Below, piece after piece: positions 37,322-46,300 of a DNA stretch of 64,000 nt; within the stretch, counting starts at the first letter, position 1; each line of letters begins with the position of its first letter. The DNA comes from Pycnococcus provasolii. Its lineage: Eukaryota > Chlorophyta > Pseudoscourfieldiophyceae > Pseudoscourfieldiales. The stretch is from NCBI GenBank assembly GCA_049487715.1, contig CP150547.1, positions 806,001 to 870,000 of the forward strand, read 5' to 3'. A model generated the notes under the pieces. That model was not told the origin of the DNA. It saw only the letters and a list, made by a program, of their open reading frames with translations, and ran no database searches. Made by a program: the position numbers and the translations under genes.

Positions 37322-38830
37322 CTACGCCGCATCCATCGGTGCATCGCCCCGCAGGGATGCACACCACAACTCAATGCGGTGGAACGCCTCTGACAAGGCA
37401 TCCTCGGAAGCCACCGTGGAGATGCGCACGTGCCCCGGCGCACTGAAGCAGCTGCCCGGAAGCATCACGACAGCGCATTCGCGCAGCACCTCGCTCACGA
37501 AGGCGACTTCGTCGTCGACGGCATCGTCGTCCTTGCCAATCTTCAGGCTCCGGCACGTGCCCGGGGCAAGGCGCAGCCAGAGGTACATCGCACCCGCAGG
37601 TGGTGCTGGCGGCTCAAAGAGTGGTGCACCACCGCCTGCGGTACCCGCCTCCGTCGCGTGGCGGCACGCTGCCGCGGCACGCTTGGCGAGCGTCGAGCAC
37701 GCATCTGCGATGTGAGACTCCGCGCAGCGCTGAGCCTCTGACCCGGCGACTTGCGCATCGGTGAAGTACCGCGCCACGGCACCCTGAACGAGCGAGCAGG
37801 GCCCGAGGCTAACCTGGCATAGGTTGAGAAGCGCGCGGCGCACGCCGCTCATCTCGAGGATGCCGGCGCGATCGTGCACGGCAATCCAGCCGAGACGCCA
37901 GCCGGGTGCGTACAGATTTTTGGAGATTGCGCCGAGGGACAGCACCGGCGCTCGTTCGGACACGGATGCCATCGGCACGAAGGGCCTTGCAAATGCGAGG
38001 CTGGAGTACACCTCGTCTGCGAGCACGACGAGCCCGAGTTCGGCAGCTGCGTTTGCCATTTGCGTGAGCTCCGTCCGCGTGCTGACGTGCCCCGTCGGAT
38101 TTCCCGGGTTGCACACCACAACCGCGACGGTCGTATCGTCTACGAGACGCCTCCACGCGTTGAGGTCAGGCATGAAATTCTGCGACGCGTGCAGCGGGTA
38201 TCTTTTTGCTTGGACGCCGTGCAGCTTGCACAGCGTCTCGTACAGTGGAAAGCCCGGCGACGGTATGAGCACGGAGCTTCCCTGCGATGCGAGCGATCGT
38301 ATTGCGTGCTCGAGCGCCTGGCTGCACCCAGCGGTGAGCATGACGTCTTCGGTGTTGGCGTTGATGTGCGCCGCGACGGCTGCTCGGCAGTCGGTGTGTC
38401 CAACGGACGGCGGGTACCCGTGCCTTTCCGTGTCTCTTAGAGCTCGTGTAAGTTTTTCCGGCGGCGTGAGTCCCGCCGCCGTGGGGTCTCCAACAGCGAG
38501 GCTGATCGTTTTGTGCGCGTACATCTCGTTGGTTGGCGTCGGGAGCGCGTCTGTGATTGCACGTATTGGGTTCGTGGCGGCGAGAACATTGATGGGCGCA
38601 CGCAGTCGCGCGTACGGCGACTTTTCGTCGATGACATTGTACTCTGCGTCATTTCCCCCTGGGGGACCCCCCGCCGACGAGAAGAGGGCGGAGGCTGCTA
38701 TCGACGACGACGGCGCAGGTGCAGGTGCAGGTGCGCCCGTGAAGTCCGTGAATCGCGGACGAGCGACGGATACGCCGTCGAAGGAGTTGGCACGCAGACG
38801 CACGCCTGATGCGTTTTCAGGGCGGGACAT
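37322..38830 (-). CDS. PLP-dependent class I aminotransferase (tyrosine aminotransferase-like)
   Basis: 502 residues from the ATG at 38830. Fold-type I features are present: LAVGDPTAAGLTPPEKL, YPPSVGHTDCRAAVA, VMLTAGCSQALEHAI, VVVCNPGNPTGHVS with the conserved Asn-Pro, DEVYSSLAF with the ring-nitrogen Asp, and the Schiff-base Lys in SLGAISKNLYAPGWRLGWI. The C-terminal Arg of the family (HVRIS) is present. The TAT/nicotianamine aminotransferase branch is the best match, implying tyrosine or related aromatic amino acid transamination, which feeds tocopherol and plastoquinone precursor synthesis in plants. The N-terminal 60 residues are variable, Ala/Pro-rich. Confidence 0.88.
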   Translation of the reverse strand: MSRPENASGVRLRANSFDGVSVARPRFTDFTGAPAPAPAPSSSIAASALFSSAGGPPGGNDAEYNVIDEKSPYARLRAPINVLAATNPIRAITDALPTPTNEMYAHKTISLAVGDPTAAGLTPPEKLTRALRDTERHGYPPSVGHTDCRAAVAAHINANTEDVMLTAGCSQALEHAIRSLASQGSSVLIPSPGFPLYETLCKLHGVQAKRYPLHASQNFMPDLNAWRRLVDDTTVAVVVCNPGNPTGHVSTRTELTQMANAAAELGLVVLADEVYSSLAFARPFVPMASVSERAPVLSLGAISKNLYAPGWRLGWIAVHDRAGILEMSGVRRALLNLCQVSLGPCSLVQGAVARYFTDAQVAGSEAQRCAESHIADACSTLAKRAAAACRHATEAGTAGGGAPLFEPPAPPAGAMYLWLRLAPGTCRSLKIGKDDDAVDDEVAFVSEVLRECAVVMLPGSCFSAPGHVRISTVASEDALSEAFHRIELWCASLRGDAPMDAA

Positions 38831-39229
38831 CTCTTGGTTGGAATGAGAATGAGGGGAAGTATCTGGCGCAGACAAATACAGTAGTCAGACGGAATTGGAA
38901 TTCCACCTCAGGAAAAGGCGCACCAGCCACATATTTGATGGAACCTAAAACCTCGTAGGAAGCCTACTGCAAATCTTTGTTGGGGGATCCTTCCTTGGAT
39001 GAACCACATTTTACTTGGATTCTGTTTGGGGGTTTGGTTTGGTTCTGTGGGTTGGGGGTTTGGTTTGGTTTGGGGGTTTGTTTGGTTTTTGGTTTTTTCC
39101 GCGCGCGCATTTTTCCAACACCTTCTTCTGTCAGTTTCGTTTGGATTTTTTTGCGTTTTGTGTTTTGCAATATCCTGTGGGTAGTTGGTAGCACCCATAT
39201 TGTACCAACCTAGTGAGTGAGTGGTGCCA
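38831..39229. promoter_or_regulatory. Divergent promoter region with a strand-biased GT tract
   Basis: This 399-bp region separates the aminotransferase (minus) and carrier (plus) starts. From about 39017 to 39100 the plus strand is almost only G and T, with GGTTTGG-type words and three runs of five G. It could favour R-loops or G-quadruplexes. No gene is visible. Confidence 0.55.
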
Positions 39230-40192
39230 ATGGCGTCGTCAGCTTTACCTCGTGCTTACCCTGGCACGTTGGATTCGTCCGTTACGCTCGACTGGACCGA
39301 GCACTTTGTCGTCGCCGCAATCGCTTCCGCAACCACCAAGCTCGTCATCCAACCGCTCGACACCGCGAAAACGCTCACGCAGTGCTCCGCGCGAACCTCG
39401 GGACTCACGCCGGCACAGAGAAAAAACGCAATCCTCGCCGTCAGCGCAACAGTCAGAAAATATGGACCGAAGTCGCTCTACAGAGGTCTGCCCGCAACGC
39501 TCGTGTACGTCACGCCATCCACCGCACTCTTCTTCGCCATCTTCAACGCAATCAAGGCGAACGCCATCGCATCGGGCACGAACGCTGTGTCAGCCACTCT
39601 CGCGTCCGCGGCGCTCGCGAACGTCGCAGCGAGTGCCGTGCGCGTACCGCCAGAGGTCATGAAGCAGCGCGTGCAGGCGGGACTCTACCCGAACCTTGCG
39701 AAAGCAGCAGTGGGCATGTGGAGAGAGGACGGATTTTCAGCATTCTACCGAGGGTACTCTGCGCAGGTGCTCCGTGACGTGCCTTACGCCGCCGTGCAGT
39801 TCGGCACGTACGAGGCGGTGAGACGGTGGCAGCAGCGCACAGCCGCGTCGGCGGAGACAAGCAGGAACCCTCTCGTTCGCCTCGCGTCGCGGATACCTAG
39901 CGGCGCGCTCGGTGGGATGGCTGCAGTCGTGGTCACGAGCCCTCTCGACGCCGCGAAGACGCGCATTATGACGTCAAGAGGGGTGGTGCGTGGCATGTAT
40001 CGTGGCGCAGGCGGCACGTTGCGCTGCCTCAGAAACATGACGCGCGAGGACGGTGTAGGTGCCTGCTTCCGCGGTATCTTGCCACGTCTCGCTTACAAAA
40101 TGCCGAGCAGTGGGCTTTTCCTGTTTCTCAACGAAACGGGCGCGGACGCGGTGCGTAAGATACGTCGCCTCAACAAGCGCGGCAGCGTGTAA
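39230..40192 (+). CDS. Mitochondrial carrier family protein (S-adenosylmethionine carrier-like)
   Basis: 320 residues from the ATG at 39230; the earlier in-frame codons are GTG. Three carrier repeats are visible by their signature motifs: QPLDTAKT, VPPEVMKQR and SPLDAAKTR, each at the end of an odd-numbered helix. GYSAQVLRDVPYAAVQFGTYE is typical of helix 4 in SLC25 proteins. The second signature, P-E-V-x-K-Q, is the one seen in S-adenosylmethionine carriers (SLC25A26/SAMC), so that substrate is the best guess. The stop codon overlaps a TGTAA. Confidence 0.85.
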   Translation: MASSALPRAYPGTLDSSVTLDWTEHFVVAAIASATTKLVIQPLDTAKTLTQCSARTSGLTPAQRKNAILAVSATVRKYGPKSLYRGLPATLVYVTPSTALFFAIFNAIKANAIASGTNAVSATLASAALANVAASAVRVPPEVMKQRVQAGLYPNLAKAAVGMWREDGFSAFYRGYSAQVLRDVPYAAVQFGTYEAVRRWQQRTAASAETSRNPLVRLASRIPSGALGGMAAVVVTSPLDAAKTRIMTSRGVVRGMYRGAGGTLRCLRNMTREDGVGACFRGILPRLAYKMPSSGLFLFLNETGADAVRKIRRLNKRGSV

Positions 40193-40239
40193 AATAGAAG
40201 CGCTAGTATTGTTACCTTTTCTTTAATCAACCCAGCACG

Positions 40240-40773
40240 TCAAGTGCTGTAGTCTGGACGAGGTGGAGCCTTTCCTTGTGCCTTGAGCTCCTTCTCGCGC
40301 TTGGCAATTTCGTTGTAGCGCGCGTACTCCTTTTTGTGGTGTAAGCACTCGAAGTAGTCGTCCGCGAGGATGCGGCAGTCGCCAGGCATGTCCGCCTCCA
40401 CCGCACACTGCAGGTTGGGAGGTTGAGGAGGTGAGTTCGTGTTTTTTCTTTCAGTCAGGCGCCAGGCTTGCCATGAAAAAGACTTTGCTCCATTTATTCG
40501 TCAAGGTTGCGAGCGAACCACAACCACGTCACACCACACCACCCACAAGTCTCCTCACTACAAAATAATAAATAGGCTAGGGAAACATCTGGCACCATAC
40601 ACAGAGAAAGAACAAACAAAGAAAGAAAGAAAGAACACACAAAGAAAGAAAAAACAAACAGAGAAAGAGCACACATCAAGAGCACAGAACACACAGTGAC
40701 ATACCTTTGAGAAGTCCTGCCAGAACTTGTAGCAGCGGCCGACGTTGCCGTTGAGACCGAAGCCGGACGCCAT
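40240..40773 (-). CDS. Complex I 15-kDa subunit NDUFS5, two exons
   Basis: Exons 40705-40773 and 40240-40407, with a 297-nt intron (40408-40704; donor gtatgt, acceptor ctgcag). The 78-residue product starts MASGFGLNGNVGRCYKFWQD and continues through FSKCAVEADMPGDCRIL and DDYFECLHHKKEYARYN. Cys14/24 and Cys34/44 form twin CX9C motifs. It aligns closely with plant NDUFS5 subunits, which are oxidised in the intermembrane space and sit on the IMS face of complex I. Neither exon is long enough to stand out as an open frame. The intron transcript holds a long pyrimidine-rich (TTTC)n tract. Confidence 0.93.
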
Positions 40774-40929
40774 GATAAGCTGATGACCCAGGGGACAGGG
40801 AGGGAATCCGCCGGGGAGGGGAGGGGAGAGGAGGGCGAGCGAGCTAGGGTTTATTTACCACGACGACGTACGACGACCACCCCTTTAACTTTATCGGATG
40901 CAAATCGGAACCCTACCCTAGTCTATCGT

Positions 40930-40956
40930 AACCCTAACTCAAACCCTAACCCTAAC
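40930..40956 (+). repeat. CCCTAA (telomere-type) repeat cluster
   Basis: Three CCCTAA units, one interrupted by tca, lie about 160 bp upstream of the NDUFS5 start and about 100 bp past the RBBP5 stop. Confidence 0.85.
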
Positions 40957-41051
40957 TACTGTTGGTAAGTACCTGCTTTAGGGGAAGGGGGGTATAGTAG
41001 TCCTTAAGTACGTCACGGAAAAACGAAACTCGCAGAAGAGGGGAAACGTTA

Positions 41052-42890
41052 CTACGATCGTGCGCGCTTGCGTGACTGTGAAGAACCGAGGCCTCCTGCT
41101 CCTCCGCCTCCTCCGCCGCCTCCGCCGCGCTTGCCGTCAGACTTGCCCCTCCGAGAATCACGCTTCAAGTCCGCGGCGGCTAGTACCGACGCATCCATCG
41201 CGCACGGAATCACGGGAAGGGCGTCTACGTCGTCGTCGCCGTCGCTGTCGCCGTAGATTGCGCCGTCAATGGGAACGTACGCTAGCCGGCCCAGGCGACG
41301 AGACAGCGTGTCGCGCGGCGCACAGAGAGGAGACACCGCCAGCTTCGCGTGAGAGGCGGACGTGCCTGCACTCACGGACGCGCGCCGGCCGCCGGGGTGA
41401 ACGACGAAGTTGCCCGTGGGGACCTGGCCATCTTCGTCGTACTCGTCGAATTCGCTCTCGCGTTCGTCGTACTCCTCGTTCTTCTCGAGCTCGCGAAAGC
41501 CAGGTGCGAACGCCGACCAATTCTCGCGATGAATGGGGGCCCAGAGGTACGCAACGCTCGCCGGAATGCGCGGTGCACCGTCCGCCGCTGCCGATGACGG
41601 AAGCTGATCGGGTGCGCTCGCGAGCTCAGCCGCGGGCGCGCCGGAAGCGGCGTCAGCGGCTGGACCCGCGTCACCGCTCCCGTTTGCCGCGGCAGCCTCC
41701 GCGAGTGCAGGCCCAGGCGCGCTTGTCGTTGTGGCCGCTGCAGGCGCGAGATCCACGAGTTCGCCCGCCACCTCTGCGGGTGTACGAGACACGTGGCACA
41801 GCAGTGCGCGATGTGGGTGGCTAGCAACGCCGAGCGTCATGCACCCCTTCGGCAGCTCAAGCACACGGTCCATCGCGCTCTTTTCGACGTCCCACACGTG
41901 CAGCGTGCCACCGACTGCCAAGGCTGCGCCAGCAGGCGTCGGCGGAAGCCAAGCCGCGGCGGCGACGACGCGGCGCGCGTCGTGGCTGAATGCAACGTGG
42001 CGCCAAGTGAGCCCTGTGCGATCTAGCGTGCCACGCAGCACCGCAATGGGCGCTGGCGGCTTGCCATCGTCGCTCAGCGAAAATACGCGCACACTTCGAT
42101 CCTCGAAGCTGGCGGCGGCGCGCGCGCCGTCTCTGCTGATGGCGACGCAGTTGCACGACCCGGGCGAAGTCGCGGGCGTCGGCGCCGACGGCGACGCAGC
42201 CCCAGCGCTCCACTGTCCGACTTTTGCGCCATCGTCGAACGGCGCGATGGTACCCTTGTCGGTGCCACACATGAGCCACTGTCCTCTTGGCGCCCAAGCA
42301 AAGCACGTTGGCGCTGCGCCATCCTCGAGTCTCGGCAAGGCGCAGCCTTTGTTTTTGTCTTCAAGCTCCAGAACGTGCACACCCTTTCCCTCCGCGCTCG
42401 CGGCGACGGCTCGCGGGGCGTTTCTGCTGGGTCTCAGCTCGCACGCGTCTGGTCGGAACGGAAGTTTTCTCTGCGAGCTCTGCTTCGCCTGCACGATGTC
42501 GAATGTTCTCGCGACGTCGTCGTCGGTGACAGCCGCAACGGTGCGTCCACATCTGCTCCAGCTGACGAACCTGACGGGCGCTGGTTGGTTCGGCGTGACT
42601 GTGATATCGCGTGCAATTCCCTTCGTGTCCGTGTCTGCGATAAGGATTCGTCCCTTGGCGGTTCCGAGTGCGATGAGCGTTCCTCTTCGGGAGAAGGCGG
42701 CGCACGTGACGTCGGGATCCCAGTCCCCCCGTCCCCCCTGGGAGGAGGATGGAGCACCACCACCACCTCCTCCTCCTGGGAGTCCGTCGATGTAGTCCTC
42801 AACCACCTCAAACGAGCTATTCAAAGACGACGTTACGTGATTACCGTGAGGCACGGACCACTCTTCCAGGAGACGGACGGCGTCGCACAT
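41052..42890 (-). CDS. RBBP5: COMPASS subunit RBBP5/SWD1, WD40 protein
   Basis: 612 residues from the ATG at 42890; the further upstream in-frame codon is a GTG. WD40 blades start with VTCAAFSRRGTLIALGTAKG, RILIADTDTKGIARDI, and VRFVSWSRCGRTVAAVTDDD. The diagnostic C-terminal hinge is present: YLWAPIHRENWSAFAPGF followed by ELEKNEEYDERESEFDEYDE, which matches the RBBP5 segment that binds ASH2L and activates MLL/SET1 enzymes. The protein is therefore a core subunit of the H3K4 methyltransferase complex. A Gly-rich loop (GLPGGGGGGGAPSSS) and an Ala-rich insert (about residues 400-450) enlarge it. The tail is Gly/Arg/Lys-rich. Confidence 0.93.
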   Translation of the reverse strand: MCDAVRLLEEWSVPHGNHVTSSLNSSFEVVEDYIDGLPGGGGGGGAPSSSQGGRGDWDPDVTCAAFSRRGTLIALGTAKGRILIADTDTKGIARDITVTPNQPAPVRFVSWSRCGRTVAAVTDDDVARTFDIVQAKQSSQRKLPFRPDACELRPSRNAPRAVAASAEGKGVHVLELEDKNKGCALPRLEDGAAPTCFAWAPRGQWLMCGTDKGTIAPFDDGAKVGQWSAGAASPSAPTPATSPGSCNCVAISRDGARAAASFEDRSVRVFSLSDDGKPPAPIAVLRGTLDRTGLTWRHVAFSHDARRVVAAAAWLPPTPAGAALAVGGTLHVWDVEKSAMDRVLELPKGCMTLGVASHPHRALLCHVSRTPAEVAGELVDLAPAAATTTSAPGPALAEAAAANGSGDAGPAADAASGAPAAELASAPDQLPSSAAADGAPRIPASVAYLWAPIHRENWSAFAPGFRELEKNEEYDERESEFDEYDEDGQVPTGNFVVHPGGRRASVSAGTSASHAKLAVSPLCAPRDTLSRRLGRLAYVPIDGAIYGDSDGDDDVDALPVIPCAMDASVLAAADLKRDSRRGKSDGKRGGGGGGGGGAGGLGSSQSRKRARS

Positions 42891-43375
42891 GGGTGGTATT
42901 CTCGTCTTTATCGTCGACGAACGCGAAGCAGGAAAATGACTCGCACGAGGGTGAGGATGACGAGGAGAGGCGGGAAAAAACACCTGGAAAAACCAAAACA
43001 GAAACCCTAATCATAACCCTAACCCTAACCCTAACCCTAACCCGAACGGTGTGGAACGATGTCACCGTAAGGTACCTTTCCACACCGTTTGGATCCAAGG
43101 CGATGCGGTGGACCGTGGATGGATTCCCCTTTTTACCTGTTCGAAATACCGTTGAGGGAAGGGACACTCCGTCAATTATTGAATAGCCCACTCACTGATC
43201 ACAGGTCGCGATCACACTTCAATGGGGCATCTTGGTGTGGTTCTACAGTGTAAGTACTACTGTATTAGACCGGTCGTTCCGGACCTCTTCTCTAAACCTT
43301 TAAACCTTTCCCCGTTTCCTCCCACCATCACTTCGGTTAGGGTCTGACTTTGTATTTATCAGACGATACTGAGCA
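42891..43375. promoter_or_regulatory. Divergent promoter with CCCTAA array and 12-bp inverted repeat
   Basis: This region lies between the starts of RBBP5 (minus) and the 1386-aa orphan (plus). CCCTAA units run from 43002 to 43044. Immediately after lie inverted arms AACGGTGTGGAA (43045-43056) and TTCCACACCGTT (43078-43089), a perfect 12-bp match with a 21-nt spacer. The combination suggests a bidirectional control element. No gene is visible. Confidence 0.7.
43002..43044 (+). repeat. CCCTAA (telomere-type) repeat array
   Basis: One AAACCCTAA, then four to five tandem CCCTAA units ending in cccg, about 110 bp upstream of the RBBP5 start codon. The unit equals TTAGGG on the minus strand. Confidence 0.9.
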
Positions 43376-46300
43376 ATGTCCGACCAGGCAGAGGTTCCAC
43401 ACACACCAGGTGTTCCTGTATCTGCAGAAGGCGACGCGCTACCACTCGTGGCCGAAGACTCCGCGAACGTCTTAAGTGAAGATAAGCCTTCCTCAAGACC
43501 GGCGTCTCGAGCGCGAAGAAGGCCGGTGTCCAGGCAGGCGGTGGAGGAGACGGAGCAGACAGGTACAGGGGCGCAAGACGACATTAAAAACGCGACGCTG
43601 GATGACAAAACGACAACGCCAACGACGACGACACCCAACGCGGAAGGCGCAGAGAAGGATGGATATGAGACACAAGAGGTGGAACATACTCCCGCTGCCG
43701 CTGCCATAGCCGCTGACGACTCCGAGTCGTCGCCAGACGCAGTGCAACGAACCGTGAGCCTGCCTCAGCTCGTGCAGCAGCATGGACAGGGCGAAGAAAG
43801 TCCAAGGACACAGTACACCGGCTCGCCCATTGTGCTCTTTCGCGCGGACCTTCACAGAAGAGAACTTAACGAGGCTGTGCCGCAGTCGCCGCTCGACGAC
43901 GCCGAGGCGCTCGAAAACATGAGAAGCGCCGTGAGAACGGCAGAGGCGAGGTACACGTATGCGGCGCTTAGCCCTTCGCCGAACGCGCTCCTGCGAGCAA
44001 GGACCAGGGCGTCGGAAGTGGCTGAGGCTATGCACACGCCCACCGGACGTGCCGCGTCGGCTATCGATGCCGCTGTCGAGGCGGCCACGTCGGCTGTGGC
44101 GCGGTCGCGCCTGTCAAGAGGGGGCTTGAATCCTGCAGGACCAACTGGTGAAATGCAGAAGCCACCGGGAAGCGCGCCGGCTCTACACGTGTATGCCGCG
44201 TACAGCCCCTCGCCAAATGCGCTTGTGCGTGCGAGCGGTGGGGTGGCAGAGCTGCCGGAGGCAGCGCGCTCGCCCGTCACATTCGCGCGCGAGTACGCCG
44301 CTGCCGCTTCGCCGACGCTTCCGCCCTTGTGGCAGGTATCTACTGCGCCCCCCGACTGGTCGTATGTGCCGAAGCACCGTAAGAAGCGACTCCAAGCGCT
44401 TCGCGGCCTCCCCGGAACAGCCGAAGCGCGTAAGGTCGATGATGGCGGGTCGACATCGCGTCGTACGCCGCGGGTACAGCAAACCTCGCCTGATGTGCCG
44501 CCACCCACCGCTGCAAGCAACAGCGGGTGGTCGCCTGCGCCAGGATGGGTGTCTGTGCATCTCACCATTGGAAATGAGCGCCGGCCAATCGCCGTTGCTG
44601 AGGCTGAATTACCCACATCTGCTCGCTCTCTTCCAACGCCGCGCCGTCTACCAAGCATGACAGACGACGGCGAAAATGCACCGGAAATGCCACAAACGGC
44701 GGTGTCCATGCCAGAATCGCGCAAGCCTCCGCTGCACATCGGACTTCGCGGCGGCAACCCGGCAATTCGCGACGCCATGCTTATCGCCACGAGTGTTGCG
44801 GAAAGAACGGCGACAGAGAGGGCGGAGAAGGCAAAGCCTATTCTTTGGGCACCCAAGTACTTCCATGGGTACGTGCGTCGCCTTGAGGAGAAGCTTGGTG
44901 ACCTCGAAAGGCTGATTGCGATATCTGGCATTGAGTCCATGAACGCTCATCAACTCAAGGAGCTCAAAGAAAGCGTGCCTAAACTGCAGTACGAATTAGA
45001 CTTTTACCACGATCGAAGCTTGGCTTTGGACAGCGCCGTTGCGATGATACACATGCGTTGGCGACATGAGAGAATTCGAAGAATTGTTAATGACGCGGGT
45101 CAAAAGCTAAGAATCCTCCAGCTGAAGGGTAGAGCGAAAGACGTCGTGCAGATACGCGAAGAGCTGGCAAATCTGCAGACGCGAACAACGTACCTCGAGA
45201 GTATCGGCATGACAAGCTATGCAGAGCTTGAGCGCTGCATGCTGTCTAAGGTGCCGCCAATGATGGATTCCGACAGCGTAGGTGCAGCTGCATGGGACCA
45301 CCACACGCTCACACAAGATCTTGCCCCAATGATCGACCTGCTCGCAGCAAGCCTAGGTGAGGGTTCCAGTGTGCTTCTTGCTCTCGTTCCTGGAACTCCT
45401 GTCGAGGCTATCGACTTGGACTCAAACTACGAGTCAACTTCACCGAAGAAAGTCTTCAAGGAAAAGCCGATTTACGAAATGACCCCAGAGGAAATTCTCG
45501 TCAGTAAATACAAGCTTCAGCCGCTCAACGTGTCAAGCTATCGCACGAGCTTGAAGAGCTTGACACAGAGTCCTCTGTTACCGGAGATTCCGGGTGGCGA
45601 GGAGCACGTTCAGGAATTTGGCGAAAGCATCAACATGGAAGTGGACTCGCTGTGCTTTTCCGCGCACAACACGATGCACGAGCAATTTAAGCACGTGAAT
45701 GTCGCAGAGGCTGAAAATGCCGATCTAGATCCGTGGTTAGAGGTGGCACTGCGAACCTGTCGCAACGCAGAGGAGCGCAGTGAGGAGATTGCGCAATCCC
45801 GCGAATGCAATTTCTTCGCTGTTCCTCTGTGCAGCTTGATTGGCAAGCGCGACGGCCCGACACCACCTCCTCAAGATTATGACACCAAAAATACGCGGAA
45901 GAGCTTCGGTGTGCTCGGTGTAGACACAAGTCGCTGCAAGTACGGAACAACCAGGCTCTCGGAGGGACAGAAGGACACAATTCGCAAAGTGGCACTGAAT
46001 CTATCCATAATCGTGTACAGAGCGCAGCTCGCAGCGGCAAAGGAGCTCAAACAATTTGCTGTCGCACAGCACAACATGCGTGTGAAGGACCAGCAGAGCA
46101 CGGCGGCGCTCATGGAGCTCATTGCGCAGGCGCGAGTGATGCGCGAGCAATTGCAGATGCGTCTGTCGACTGCATCGTCGCGAAGCATGCTGAGAGAGCT
46201 GAAAGACTACACGATCCCTCCGCGCTTTGCGGTTGAAGTTTTGCTGGCCACGCTGTGCGTTACTTGCGTTCAAATCCCGCAAATTGAGAACGTACCAATG

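Noticed and set aside
43002-43044. Telomere end or chromosome-fusion scar
   Set aside because: Arrays are short, interrupted, all in one orientation and embedded in promoters between active-looking genes. A chromosome end would be longer and terminal.
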